A stretch of DNA of 60,198 nucleotides from Salinispora mooreana (GCF_000379065.1 NZ_KB900614.1:1414857-1475054), one strand, 5' to 3'. Numbered from the stretch's first letter, positions 6,741 to 16,094 are shown. Made by a program: numbers and translations. Notes: generated by a model not told the origin, from the letters alone.

Positions 6741-8484
6741 CTATGTGGCCCGGTGTGGCGGGCGTCGGCGTGCGGCGTAACTGAGGATGACACCGGCCAG
6801 GATGAACAGGACGGCAGCGCCGGTGGTGGTGGTCAGGTTGGGGCCGGTGATGGGTAGGTCGGGCTCATCGGGCTCGTCGGGTGGTGGGGCGCTGGGTAGG
6901 TCGGGCTCGTCGGGTGGTGGGGCGATGGTGATGGTGGCGGATGGGGATTGGCTGTTAGGGCAGGTGTTGGTGCTGGTGTAGTGGGCGGTGAGGGTGTGGG
7001 TGCCGGTGGGGAGTGTGGTGGTGTGGGCGGCGGTGCCGCTGGCGGTCAGGGGGACGGTGGTGAGGGTGGTGGTGTTGGTGTTGAAGGTGATGGTTCCGGT
7101 GGGGGTGTCGACGTTGCAGGTGACGGTGGCGGTGAGGGTGAGGTCCTGATCCGCTGCCGGGTTGGCGGGGGTGACCTGCAGGGTGGTGGTGGACGTCGGT
7201 GGTGCGGCTAGGGCCAAGCTGTGGTCGTCGCCGGCGGCGATAGCAGTGATGGTGGTTCCCGGGGGCAGGTTGACGGTGACGGGTGTGCTGCTGTCGGTGG
7301 TGGTTCCGTCGCCCAGCTGGCCGTCGGGGTTGTCGCCCCAGGCGAGGACGGTGCCGGTGGAGGTGATTGCCAGACTGTGGTCGCCGGCGGCGGCGATGGC
7401 CGTGGCCTCGGTTCCCGGGGGCAGGTTGACGGTGACGGGTGTGCTGCTGTCGGTGGTGGTTCCGTCGCCCAGCTGGCCGTCGGAGTTGTAGCCCCAGGCG
7501 AGGACGGTGCCGGTGGAGGTGATTGCCAGACTGTGGTCGCCGGTGGCGGCGATGGCCGTGGCCTCGGTTCCCGGGGGCAGGTTGACGGTGACGGGTGTGC
7601 TGCTGTCGGTGGTGGTTCCGTCGCCCAGCTGGCCGTCGGAGTTGTAGCCCCAGGCGAGGACGGTGCCGGTGGAGGTGATTGCCAGACTGTGGTCGCCGGT
7701 GGCGGCGATGGCCGTGGCCTCGGTTCCCGGGGGCAGGTTGACGGGTGACCGGGTGGCTGCTGTCGGGTGGGGTGGGTTTCCGTCCGCCCAACTGGCCGGT
7801 CGAAGGTGTTCGCCCCAGGCCAGGAACGGTGCCCGGGGGAGGGTGGATGGCCCAGACTGTGGGTGCGTCCGCGGCCGGGGGCCGGCATAGCAGTGGATGG
7901 TGGTCCCGGGGGCAGGTTTGAACGGGTGTGCTGCTGTGGTGGCGGTTCCGTCCCCACCCCTGGCCGTCCGGGAGGTTGTTAGCCCCAGGCGAGGACGGTG
8001 CCGGTGGAGGTGGATTGCCAGACTGTGGTCGCGTCCCGCGGGCGATAGCAGTGATGGTGGTTCCCGGGGGCAGGTTGACGGTGACGGGTGTGCTGCTGTC
8101 GGTGGTGGTTCCGTCGCCCAACTGGCCGTCGGAGTTGTCGCCCCAGGCGAGGACGGTGCCGGTGGAGGTGATTGCCAGACTGTGGTCGCCGGTGGCGGCG
8201 ATGGCCGTGGCCTCGGTTCCCGGGGGCAGGTTGACGGTGACGGGTGTGCTGCTGTCGGTGGTGGTTCCGTCGCCCAACTCGCCGTCATTGTTTTCTCCCC
8301 AGGCCAGGAGGGTGTCCGACGCGGTGCCGGACGGTGCTGGCGTGTTCCGTGCGGCCGCAGGCCACACGCCAGCGACTGCCTGCGTGGCTGCCACCGCCAA
8401 CACCAGAAAGAACCAGCCGAAGATGGCCCGACTCACCCGGCCTGCGCCGGCGTTTCGGCCTGGCCGCTGGCAGATTCTCCGCAT
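6741..8484 (-). CDS. RCC1-repeat surface protein with LPxTG-type sorting signal (frameshifted in this sequence)
   Basis: ATG at 8484 follows GGAGG and starts a signal peptide (AIFGWFFLVLAVAATQAVA). Next come tandem 52-aa RCC1-like units with the core SLAITSTGTVLAWG and NSDGQLGDGTTT, predicted to form a beta-propeller. One Ig-like domain follows (TTLQVTPANPAADQDLTLTATV). The C-terminus has LPITG, a hydrophobic helix and RRR, a sortase-anchoring signal. Between about 7740 and 8045 the repeat copy carries many single-base insertions, mostly extra G, that break the frame and restore it. This looks like poor consensus in a repeat and not biological decay. True length is uncertain. Confidence 0.75.
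7200..8310. repeat. 156-bp tandem repeat array encoding RCC1 units
   Basis: Near-identical 156-bp units recur, for example the same sequence at about 7384, 7540 and 7696, and again at 8045-8310. Each encodes one 52-aa RCC1-like unit. The unit at 7740-8045 is full of small insertions relative to its neighbours. Confidence 0.85.
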
Positions 8485-9018
8485 CACTCCGACCTCCACG
8501 CAGGCAAGCATCGCCAATAGGACAGACGCTAGTATCAACCAGCTATCCGGCATTGATATGGAGAAACGCCCTTAAAAGGACATCCAGTTGGCGCCGCCGT
8601 TCGACAACTGACAAGGTAACGACGGCGAGGGGTCGTTTGGCAACCAGTTCGGATCTGATCTTGGCGGGTGCGCGGAGTGGCGGTGACGCTCCTCTACTTC
8701 GCTGTTTTCGCGCAGGATTCGGTACCTGCCCGACACCGACGCCACCTACACGCCCTCGTCGAGCAAGGTGTGGTAGCCGGTTTGGCGTTAATTGGTGGCG
8801 AGGCGCGGTAGAAATCAGGGTGGGCCGTTCGTCGGTTCAGGACTGAGCACCGGCATTGAGGCGGGCCGGGTCGGCGTAGGCGGTCGCCACCGCCTACGCC
8901 TGCGCCTGCGCCTGCGCCTGCGCCTGCGCCTGCGCGAAGTATCGGCACCCACCTCGTAGGAGGCTGTCCCACACCGGCTGGGTAGTGGGCGCTCTCCTGC
9001 GGGTGGCCGTCTTGCCGG
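8485..9018. other. Intergenic region with a hexanucleotide repeat
   Basis: No credible gene is seen in these 534 nt. The RCC1 gene promoter should lie at the left side. Six perfect tandem copies of GCCTGC occupy 8898-8933, preceded by one variant GCCTAC. The CaCA antiporter gene ends at 9019. Confidence 0.5.
8898..8933. repeat. (GCCTGC)6 microsatellite
   Basis: Six perfect head-to-tail hexamers lie in non-coding DNA between convergently and co-directionally read genes, about 85 nt downstream of the antiporter stop. Copy number may vary between strains. Confidence 0.9.
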
Positions 9019-10011
9019 TTACGCGGACAGCAACAGCGGCATCGTCAGCACATATGCCGCGAGCAGCACCGAGCCTTCCCGGCGGGTGAGTGAATAGCTC
9101 CGGCGGAGCAGCATCCACGCCGCCACCGCGGTCAGGCCCATCACCAGTGCGAGTGCGATATTGGTGCCGGGGACACGGCTCGGGGCGGCCAGGGCGATCA
9201 CGGCGCCGCCGACGAGGCTGTTGAACAGGTTGGAGCCGAAGAGGTTGCCCACGAGCAGGTCCGACTCGCCCTGTCGCTGAGCCTGAATCGTGGTGACCAG
9301 CTCCGGCAGTGAGGTGCCCACCGCAACCAGGGTGATCCCGATGATCAACTGGGGGACCCCCAGGTCGGTGGCGATGGCGGCGGCGTTGACGACCAGCAGC
9401 TGCGCCCCGGCCAGGACTCCGATGAGGCCGAGTACGGTGCGGACCGGCTCCCACCAGGCCAACGGTCGTCGCTGCGTCGTCTCGCCACGACCAGCCGGAG
9501 CGACCGCGGCGATGTTCTCGCGCTCCACGTGCTCGACCACGTCCCGGCCCAACGGGGTCGCTTCGCCCTCACCCGCCCACCGGACCAGCAGCCACAGCGC
9601 GCCAGCGGCGGCGACCAGTAGCACCGCACCGGTCATGACCGTCAGTCCGGTCCAGGCCAGGAGGCCGAAGAGCAGCACTGCGCCGACTGCGAGCCGCGCC
9701 TCGCGGTAGATCACCGTCGACTTCACGGTGACGTTGGCGACCAGCGCCGCGACGCCGAGGACCATGGTCAGGTTGAGAATGTTGGAGCCCGCGATGTTGC
9801 CCAGGGCGATACTCGTGTCGCCGCGGGCCGCAGCCACTCCGGAGACCAGCAGCTCCGGTGCCGAGGTGCCGAGACCGATCACCACGACGCCGACGACGAC
9901 GGGTCTGATCCGTAGCCGGTGGGCGAGCCGGGAGGCACCGAGCACGAGATGGTCGGCGGCCACGGTGAGCAGCAGCAGACCGGCGACGGCGAGGATAATT
10001 CGGAGCATCAT
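9019..10011 (-). CDS. CaCA-family calcium/sodium antiporter (YrbG-like)
   Basis: The 330-aa membrane protein has the internal duplication of the CaCA superfamily. The first alpha repeat contains VIGLGTSAPELLVSGVAA with GNIAGSNILNL, and the second contains LVAVGTSLPELVTTI with GNLFGSNLFNSLVG. The G-(T)-S-x-PE and GS-N motifs form the ion-binding centre. About ten membrane helices are expected, with a cytoplasmic loop near residues 150-175 (EGEATPLGRDVVEHVERE). It should exchange Ca2+ for Na+ or H+ across the membrane. Length is normal for the family. It diverges from the HAD gene at 10169. Confidence 0.92.
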   Translation of the reverse strand: MMLRIILAVAGLLLLTVAADHLVLGASRLAHRLRIRPVVVGVVVIGLGTSAPELLVSGVAAARGDTSIALGNIAGSNILNLTMVLGVAALVANVTVKSTVIYREARLAVGAVLLFGLLAWTGLTVMTGAVLLVAAAGALWLLVRWAGEGEATPLGRDVVEHVERENIAAVAPAGRGETTQRRPLAWWEPVRTVLGLIGVLAGAQLLVVNAAAIATDLGVPQLIIGITLVAVGTSLPELVTTIQAQRQGESDLLVGNLFGSNLFNSLVGGAVIALAAPSRVPGTNIALALVMGLTAVAAWMLLRRSYSLTRREGSVLLAAYVLTMPLLLSA

Positions 10012-10168
10012 GATGGGCTCATGTACGGCGTTGTCCTCGCTATCCCATTGACCCGGCGCCCGGCGTACCGGAGCCCAACCTACTGCCTGGGCGACTCGTG
10101 CGGGGTGTGGGCGGGTGCGGCGGCGACGCGCCCCCTCCGGCCGGTTCCGGAGGGGCTAGCCTCAAGCT

Positions 10169-10870
10169 GTGATCGAGGCGGTGTTGTGGGACGTTGACGA
10201 CACCCTTTTCGACTTCTCTGGCTCGGATCGGCGGGCGTTGTCGCGGCACTTCCACGCGGAGGGCCTGCCCGCGTCAGTGGCGTTGGTTGAGCGTTGGCAG
10301 CAGGTGACCGAGGTCGCCTACGGTCGGTTGGCTGCCGGGGAGCTCACGTACGAGGAGTGTCAGCGGCAGCGGGTCAACGGGTTCCTGGGGCGGACGCTGG
10401 ACGACGTGGAGGCGGACGCGTGGCTCCGGCGCTACACCGCGCTGTTCGAGCGTGCGTGGACGGCATTCCCGGATGTCCCGGCGACCCTCGTGGCGCTGCC
10501 GTACCGGCACGGGATCCTCTCCAACTCCAGCACCGCGCATCAGGAGCGCAGGCTGACCGTCCTGGGGCTGCGCCACCACTTCGAGGTGTTGCTCTGTGCG
10601 GACCGGCTTGCCCGGGCGAAGCCGGACCCCTCGGCGTTCCTGGCCGGCTGCGAAGCACTTGGGCTGCCTCCGAAAGCTGTCGCCTACGTGGGCGACCAGT
10701 TGGACACGGATGCGATGGCTGCTCGGGACGCGGGCCTGGTCGGAATCTGGCTTGATCGGGCACGATCGGCGGCCACGGCGACGTCGAGGTCGGCCGTGTC
10801 GGTGCCGGTGGGTGTGCACCGGATCCCGGGCCTCGCCGATCTTCCCCGGCTGCTCGCCACACTGAGATGA
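10169..10870 (+). CDS. HAD-superfamily hydrolase
   Basis: GTG start at 10169. Motif I is WDVDDTLFDF, with the nucleophile and acid aspartates. Motif II is ILSNSST, motif III lysine is in ARAKPDPSAF and motif IV is YVGDQLDTDAMAARDAG. The cap lies between residues about 15 and 95, typical of small phosphatases of the phosphoglycolate phosphatase/YjjG type. The substrate cannot be read from sequence. The C-terminal tail (HRIPGLADLPRLLA) is the usual end helix. It stands alone, followed by a GNAT gene 43 nt downstream. Confidence 0.88.
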   Translation: MIEAVLWDVDDTLFDFSGSDRRALSRHFHAEGLPASVALVERWQQVTEVAYGRLAAGELTYEECQRQRVNGFLGRTLDDVEADAWLRRYTALFERAWTAFPDVPATLVALPYRHGILSNSSTAHQERRLTVLGLRHHFEVLLCADRLARAKPDPSAFLAGCEALGLPPKAVAYVGDQLDTDAMAARDAGLVGIWLDRARSAATATSRSAVSVPVGVHRIPGLADLPRLLATLR

Positions 10871-10913
10871 ATGAGGTCACGGGCTATCCGTGTCCACGAT
10901 TGGAGCCCTCGCG

Positions 10914-11477
10914 ATGCCGTTCGAACTTCAGCCCGTCCTGACCGACGACCTGCTCACAGTAAGGCCCCTCCGGCCGGCGGATTTCGATGAGCTGTTCACT
11001 GTCGCCGCTGACCCGCTGCTGTGGGAACAGCATCCGCAGCCGGACCGGTGCCGAGAGGAAGTCTTTCGCGCCTTCTTCTCGGATGCTCTTGCCTCCGGCG
11101 GTGCGTTGGCAGTGGTCGACACCAGGGAGTCTCGCCTTATCGGTTCATCGCGGTATCACGGCTACGATGCGGATCGTCGCGAGGTCGAAATTGGCTGGAC
11201 CTTCCTTGCGCGTTCCCACTGGGGCGGGTTTTACAACAAGTCACTCAAGCAGCTCATGCTGGATCATGCTTTCCAGTTCGTCGATACCGTTGTGTTTCTT
11301 GTCGGTACGGATAATCGCCGTTCTCGGCGGGCGGTGGAGAAGCTCGGTGGGGTCCTGACCGGGCCGGCCCAGGACCGGGCGGGGGAGCCCCACGTCCGCT
11401 ACCGGATCGAGGTTGGTAACTGGTCCGGTGAGCGTGCAGGCGTCGACGGTTCGAGCGGCGTCGGCGGTCTGAGCTGA
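10914..11477 (+). CDS. GNAT-family N-acetyltransferase (RimJ/RimL type)
   Basis: I chose the ATG at 10914 because GGAG lies 8 nt before it; a GTG at 10890 is in frame. The protein opens with LLTVRPLRPADFDELF and has strand/helix elements SRLIGSSRYHGYD and EIGWTFLARSHWGGFYN, which corresponds to the acetyl-CoA binding region. The tail NRRSRRAVEKLGGVLTG is the typical RimJ/RimL end motif. Such enzymes acetylate protein N-termini or small amines; the substrate here is unknown. After the stop, short direct repeats of GAGCTGACGG (11471, 11503) occur. Confidence 0.85.
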   Translation: MPFELQPVLTDDLLTVRPLRPADFDELFTVAADPLLWEQHPQPDRCREEVFRAFFSDALASGGALAVVDTRESRLIGSSRYHGYDADRREVEIGWTFLARSHWGGFYNKSLKQLMLDHAFQFVDTVVFLVGTDNRRSRRAVEKLGGVLTGPAQDRAGEPHVRYRIEVGNWSGERAGVDGSSGVGGLS

Positions 11478-11681
11478 CGGTGGGCTGGAGTGACGGTGGT
11501 ATGAGCTGACGGCGTTCCGGGGTGACGGTGGCAGGGTGAAAGCGGGCTAGTCCTTCGGTTGGTCCACTCCTATACTCCCCAGTAATGATCTATCTATTCA
11601 TTGCTTGTCGGCGGGGTGTGGAGTGTTGGACGAGCAGTCACAGCCAGTAGCGCCATCGCGAGGGGCGACCGAGGGGGCGCG

Positions 11682-12206
11682 GTGCGACGGGCGCGGCTGA
11701 GTCGCCGGTGTCGGCGGCTGATCAACGAGCTCAGGATTCCGGTTCCATTTGACCTGGATAAATTTCGGCAGGGTTTGGCCGAGCAGCGGGGTCGTTCACT
11801 GAACGTCACCCCGCTGCCGGTATTGGCGGAGCCGGGATTCGCCAGCGGGGTGTGGGTTGCGACGGACGCCACTGATTACATTCTTTACAACGATCGGACA
11901 AGCCCACTACATCAGCGGCACATTATTTTGCACGAAGTGGGGCACATGATCTTCAGGCACAACGAGCGGAGGTTGTCGGACCACGTGCTACTGGACGGCG
12001 GGTTCCCGCACCTCGACCCGCAGTCGGCCCGGCACCTCATGGGCCGCGTCCACTACTCGGAGCCGGAGGAAGCGGAGGCGGAGATGGCGGCGACGCTCCT
12101 GTTGGAGGCGATCGGCGAAGTTCCGGGCCCGAGCCGATTCAGCGGTCTACTCGCCGAGGCCGAGGCGCTGCTTGGCTTTCGGAAGCTGACGGGGGCTCGG
12201 TCGTGA
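11682..12206 (+). CDS. ImmA/IrrE-family metallopeptidase
   Basis: The active site is HIILHEVGHMIFRHN, an HExxH zinc-peptidase motif in the ImmA/IrrE context, with a later acidic stretch (EPEEAEAEMAATLLLEA) supplying the third ligand. I chose GTG at 11682 after GAGGGGG; an earlier in-frame start at 11601 would add 27 residues. Family members cleave XRE-type repressors to switch on mobile elements or stress responses. The stop overlaps the next gene (ATGA at 12203-12206), so the protease is coupled to a membrane protein. No XRE partner lies beside it. Confidence 0.85.
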   Translation: MRRARLSRRCRRLINELRIPVPFDLDKFRQGLAEQRGRSLNVTPLPVLAEPGFASGVWVATDATDYILYNDRTSPLHQRHIILHEVGHMIFRHNERRLSDHVLLDGGFPHLDPQSARHLMGRVHYSEPEEAEAEMAATLLLEAIGEVPGPSRFSGLLAEAEALLGFRKLTGARS

Positions 12207-13333
12207 TGGCGATGCTGCAGGTCGTGGGATTGGGGTCGATGTGGGTGGTGGCGGCCCTGCTGCTCCCGCAGGCCTGGCAGGACGCCAAGCGGCGCATGCT
12301 GTGGGCGGTTCTCCTGCTCTTCGCGATCGAGTTGACCCTGTACCGGCCAGAGGTGCAGGCCCCGATCTACGACGTCATAAACGGGCACATCGTCTTCGTA
12401 GCCGTGCATCTGGTGAGCGTCGGCAAGGGGATCGGCGTGCTGTACCTGCTGCTCATGCTGGTGCAGCGCCCCCGTTATCGGCTACCGGTCGCGGTAGCGG
12501 GGGTGGCGGTCTCCGCCGTGATGATCGCCATCTACGCTGCGGCTCGGCCGGAGCCGGCCACAGTTGACATCCCACCTGAGATACCGCTGATCTATTGGCA
12601 CATTCTGGCGGTGTTCCACACGGTCGTGCATCTGCTGGCGGTTGTGCTGTGCTGGCGTGCCAGTCGCCTTGTCGCGCCGAAAGCGATGCGCGTCAGCCTG
12701 ATGGCGTTGACGGGCGGGCTGATGCTGGCGTGCCTGCCGTGGGCGTTCAACCTTGGCTGGCTCCTCACCGATGACACCGCCTGGCTCGAGCCGATCGGGC
12801 CAATCGACGCGGTGACCGGTCTCTTCCTCGCCTTCAGCGCCGCGTTGCCGCTGGTGGCGTCGGTGCATCGGGCGGTGCGGCACCGTCGGGCAATACGTGA
12901 TCTGGAGCCGCTGTGGACGGAGCTGACCACTGCGGTGCCCGACATCGTGTTCGCTCCGGTCCGACCCGGGCTGGGTGTGCGGCAACTGCGGCTGCGGCTG
13001 TACCGACGGGTGGTGGAGCTCCGCGACGCGATGCTGACGCTGCGCGAACATGTCACTCCTGGGGAGCTGCGTGCGGCGCAGGAACATGTCGCCGCCGAGG
13101 TCTCCGACGAGCAGCGACAGGATGCCGCGGCCACCGCCTGCTGGCTGGCGGCAGCCGTTGCCGCGAAGTCCCGTGGCGACGAACCGATGGTGCAGCAGGA
13201 GGACCTGACGAGCGCTCCGGGGGGCGATCTCGACGAGGAGGTCAGGCAGCTGTTGGAGATAGCGCAGTGGTATCGCTCACCGCTGGTTGACCGGTATCGA
13301 GCCGGATTGCCGCCGGTCACCACGGCCCAGTAG
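12203..13333 (+). CDS. MAB_1171c-type membrane protein with C-terminal DUF6545-like domain
   Basis: The 376-aa product has about seven hydrophobic segments in the first 230 residues (GLGSMWVVAALLLP, MLWAVLLLFAIELTLY, VAVAGVAVSAVMIAIYA, LMALTGGLMLACLPWAF). A cytoplasmic domain follows, starting RDLEPLWTELTTAVPDIV and containing RLRLYRRVVELRDAMLTL. This is the layout of the MAB_1171c putative transporter family with a DUF6545-like tail. Its biochemical activity is not established. It is coupled to the ImmA/IrrE peptidase by ATGA, an arrangement that recurs in actinobacteria and suggests membrane signal sensing or transport controlled by proteolysis. Confidence 0.75.
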   Translation: MMAMLQVVGLGSMWVVAALLLPQAWQDAKRRMLWAVLLLFAIELTLYRPEVQAPIYDVINGHIVFVAVHLVSVGKGIGVLYLLLMLVQRPRYRLPVAVAGVAVSAVMIAIYAAARPEPATVDIPPEIPLIYWHILAVFHTVVHLLAVVLCWRASRLVAPKAMRVSLMALTGGLMLACLPWAFNLGWLLTDDTAWLEPIGPIDAVTGLFLAFSAALPLVASVHRAVRHRRAIRDLEPLWTELTTAVPDIVFAPVRPGLGVRQLRLRLYRRVVELRDAMLTLREHVTPGELRAAQEHVAAEVSDEQRQDAAATACWLAAAVAAKSRGDEPMVQQEDLTSAPGGDLDEEVRQLLEIAQWYRSPLVDRYRAGLPPVTTAQ

Positions 13334-13608
13334 CCGAGTTACCCGGCAGAAGCGAGAGCTGTATGGGGCTTATCCAGATAATCGAGGCTGTCGATGAGCG
13401 GTGACAGCCCCACCATCCCGCTGCCTCGTCACTGAATCGCCCCCTCCCAACTGGAGGAGTAGTGATCGGCCGCTGAACCCACCAGGGCGTCAGCGTTGGT
13501 GACAGATCGTGGGTTAGGCCGGGTACCTCTGGTAGTGGCGGGTGGTCGGCAACGGCGTTGGGCAGCCTCGACTACACGACCCGGCTGCGGATCGAGCTGT
13601 AGGCAGCT

Positions 13609-14271
13609 TCAGCTGGGCGCACGTTCCCGTAGCGCTTGCCGGAGACTGTCGGGGAGGCCCTCGACCTCCGCCAGCGCGGGTAGCAACTCTGGCTCGGTCA
13701 GGTAGGCGTGGAACACCGCCGCGATTGTTACGCCGTGGGCCGGCCGGTGGAGCACAGAAACCGGATCTCCGGCTGTAACCTCTCCCGGCCTGACGACCCG
13801 AAGGTAGGCGCCCGGCCGATTTTCCCGGGTGAACCGCTTCACCCACTGCGGCTCCGCCATCTTGGCCTGGAAGGTGGCGCACGGGATGCGGCCAAAGGTC
13901 GGCTGTAGTTCGAGCTGGTCGCCGATGCGCCAGATCTCGCCGATCACCGCATCGTTGACGTCAACGCCGACCGTGGTCAGGTTCTCGCCGAAGATCCCAC
14001 CCGGCAGCACTCGGCCGAGTTGGGCTTCCCACCAGTCATAGTCCTCTCGGGCGTACGCGTACACGGCCTGGTCGTCGCCGCCGTGGTGCTCGATGTCGAA
14101 GATCTGGTCGCCGACCAGGCCGCTGTGGAGACCGGTGGTTTTTGGTCCGGGGGCCCGGACCGCCACGGGTCCGTCAACTGGCTGCTTGTTGATGCCGGTG
14201 ACCCCGACTCGCTTCGCGGTGCTGCGCTCCGGGACCGCCAGGTTGACCGAGAGGATGCTGCCCATGGGCAC
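13609..14271 (-). CDS. MOSC domain protein (YiiM-like)
   Basis: The 220-aa protein contains the MOSC core: LVGDQIFDIEHHGGDDQAVYAYAREDYDWW, then GGIFGENLTTVGVDVNDAVIGEIWRIG. Also present is PCATFQAKM, containing the conserved cysteine thought to carry sulfur in molybdenum cofactor sulfurases. A C-terminal three-helix segment (ELLPALAEVEGLPDSLRQAL) follows. Related YiiM proteins bind molybdenum cofactor and reduce N-hydroxylated purines. ATG at 14271 or 14265 are both possible. It is separated from the next minus-strand gene by 48 nt. Confidence 0.88.
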   Translation of the reverse strand: MPMGSILSVNLAVPERSTAKRVGVTGINKQPVDGPVAVRAPGPKTTGLHSGLVGDQIFDIEHHGGDDQAVYAYAREDYDWWEAQLGRVLPGGIFGENLTTVGVDVNDAVIGEIWRIGDQLELQPTFGRIPCATFQAKMAEPQWVKRFTRENRPGAYLRVVRPGEVTAGDPVSVLHRPAHGVTIAAVFHAYLTEPELLPALAEVEGLPDSLRQALRERAPS

Positions 14272-14319
14272 AACCTATCGAACGTCTGACGTGGAACGAA
14301 GGAGCTTCCGGGCGCGGGT

Positions 14320-14727
14320 TTATGACGCGGCTTCCAGTACGACGACGGGGATTTCACGCGTGGTCTTGGCTTCGTACTCCGCGAAGCCGGGGAAGGCGTC
14401 CTTCTGCGCGCTCCAGATGCGCTCCCGCTCGTCTCCAGCGGCGACTCTGGCCACCAGGTCGAGGGTGTCCGTGCCGATCTCCGCCTTGACCTGCGGATGA
14501 GCCCGCAGGTTGTGGTACCAGTCGGGGTGGCTGGGGGCGCCGGCCTTGGAGGCGAAGACGGCGTAGCCACGATCCAACTTCTGGTACATCATCGGGTTCA
14601 AGCGGGGCTGGCCGCTCTTGGCGCCCACCGTGTGCAGGAGCAGGAGGGGCGCGCCCGCGAACTGGCCGCCGACCTGCCCGCCGTTTTCGCGGAACTCTTT
14701 GATGATCTTTTCGTTCCAGTCGTCCAT
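14320..14727 (-). CDS. Deazaflavin-dependent oxidoreductase (Ddn-like nitroreductase family)
   Basis: ATG at 14727 follows GAGGAGA. The 135-aa protein is a single split-barrel: IKEFRENGGQVGGQFAGAPLLLLHTVGAKSG, then NPMMYQ, YAVFASKAGAPSHPDWYHNLRAHPQVKAEIG and VVLEAAS. These are the signature segments of F420-binding Ddn/FGD-type reductases of actinobacteria, which reduce quinones or nitro compounds with F420H2. The long frame upstream of 14727 is not coding. It is divergent from the ADP-ribosylglycohydrolase. Confidence 0.9.
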   Translation of the reverse strand: MDDWNEKIIKEFRENGGQVGGQFAGAPLLLLHTVGAKSGQPRLNPMMYQKLDRGYAVFASKAGAPSHPDWYHNLRAHPQVKAEIGTDTLDLVARVAAGDERERIWSAQKDAFPGFAEYEAKTTREIPVVVLEAAS

Positions 14728-14811
14728 GATCTCTCCTCGCTGGCGTACGGTCCGATTATCGTCAATCATGCGCCCCCGCAGTGCCATCCGTTGGGCTACT
14801 ATCCACCCGAT

Positions 14812-15819
14812 ATGCGAGTGTCGACTGCGTCGCAAGCGGCGTCGGGGTGTCTGTTCGGGCTGGCCTATGGTGACGCCTTGGGTGGACCGACCGAGTTCAT
14901 GGCGGTCCCCGACATTCATGCCCGCTATGGGCCCGATGGCCCGCGCGCGTTGGCGGGCGACCCCGCACCGGTCACCGACGACACCCAGCTGACCCTGGCG
15001 GTCGGGATGGCGCTGTTGGATGCGCCCACGCCGACGGCCGAGGTGTTGGAACCGCTGCTTCGGGAGCGGTTCGTGCAGTGGGCGGCCAGCCCCGACAACA
15101 ACCGCGCACCGGGAATGACCTGTCTGCGCGCCTGCGGGAACCTCGCCCTCGGCCAGCCGTGGACCCAAGCCACGATGGTCAGCTCCAAGGGCTGTGGCGC
15201 GAACATGCGGGTCGCGCCGGTCGGGCTCATCGCCAGTTACGATCTGGACACCCTCGCCGGGGTGGCGCAGCTGCAAGCCGCGATGACCCATGGGCACCCG
15301 ACCGCGCTCGTGGCCAGTGAGCTGACCGCGTACGCCGTGCGGCTGCTGCGTGACGGCGTGGAGCTGCCATCTCTGCCCACGCTGCTGCGAGCCCGCACCC
15401 ACGACCAGCGCACCGTCTATCGTGACGAGTGGCTGGGTGCGCTGTGGCAGCAGCCCGGCGCCACCAGTCCCACCGACTACCTCGCCCGAGGCTGGGATGA
15501 GTGTCAGCACATCCTGGATCGGCTCGATCTCGCGCTCGCCTCGGCCGACGACGGTGCGGATGCCTGCCGGGTCACCGGTGCCGGTTGGATCGCCGAGGAG
15601 GCCCTGGCCACCGCACTGTTTTGTGCGATCCGGCATGCCGATGCTCCGGTGTCCGCGCTTGCCCGCGCCGCCACCACCTCCGGCGACTCCGACTCCATAG
15701 CCTGTCTGACCGGCGCGTTCCTCGGTGCTGCCTTCGGTATGGCCGCCTGGCCGGAGTCCTGGCGTGACCACATCGAGTACACGGGCGAACTCGCCGCGAT
15801 GGGCGCAGCCTGGGACTGA
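14812..15819 (+). CDS. ADP-ribosylglycohydrolase (DraG/ARH family)
   Basis: The 335-aa protein begins ASGCLFGLAYGDALGGPTEF. It then has TDDTQLTLAVG (metal-binding TDD motif), later GCGANMRVAPVGLI and a C-terminal SGDSDSIACLTGAFLGAAFG with further Mg2+ ligands. All four ligand-bearing motifs of the DraG fold are present. The enzyme would remove ADP-ribose from proteins or other acceptors. It has no DraT or other ADP-ribosyltransferase neighbour, so the target is unknown. The ATG at 14812 begins at MRVSTASQAASG; an upstream 105-codon open extension is rejected. Confidence 0.92.
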   Translation: MRVSTASQAASGCLFGLAYGDALGGPTEFMAVPDIHARYGPDGPRALAGDPAPVTDDTQLTLAVGMALLDAPTPTAEVLEPLLRERFVQWAASPDNNRAPGMTCLRACGNLALGQPWTQATMVSSKGCGANMRVAPVGLIASYDLDTLAGVAQLQAAMTHGHPTALVASELTAYAVRLLRDGVELPSLPTLLRARTHDQRTVYRDEWLGALWQQPGATSPTDYLARGWDECQHILDRLDLALASADDGADACRVTGAGWIAEEALATALFCAIRHADAPVSALARAATTSGDSDSIACLTGAFLGAAFGMAAWPESWRDHIEYTGELAAMGAAWD

Positions 15820-16094
15820 TTTCTCAGCTCGTGATCAGGCTCATCTTGTGCCACCCAGGCACTCTATTTGTAATGATCGATCAATGTGTGCGGCGGCATT
15901 TTTGCCGTGCGGGTATCAGCCCGGAGGCGGGCCGCCTCATCTCTATCAGCGATGACGTAGCGAATTGGTAGGAGCCGCCACCAGGTGTCAGCCCCCGCCG
16001 CATCGGTGTGCTGTGGGGTCGTCCAACCCGCGTCCACTCCCACCGGTTCGCGCGCCAGCGCGGCTGATTCGTCCAGTTGAGAGGAAGAACCGGC

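Noticed and set aside
7221..7957. Long open frames on both strands across the RCC1 repeats
   Set aside because: The repeats are GC-rich and lack stops in several frames. Only the minus-strand frame giving SLAITSTGTVLAWG units has signal peptide and sorting signal.
8890..8940. Possible CRISPR-like short repeats
   Set aside because: The units are 6 bp head-to-tail with no spacers; it is a microsatellite.
12482..13323. Minus-strand frames over the MAB_1171c gene
   Set aside because: Arginine/serine-rich shadows of a high-GC gene without start signals.
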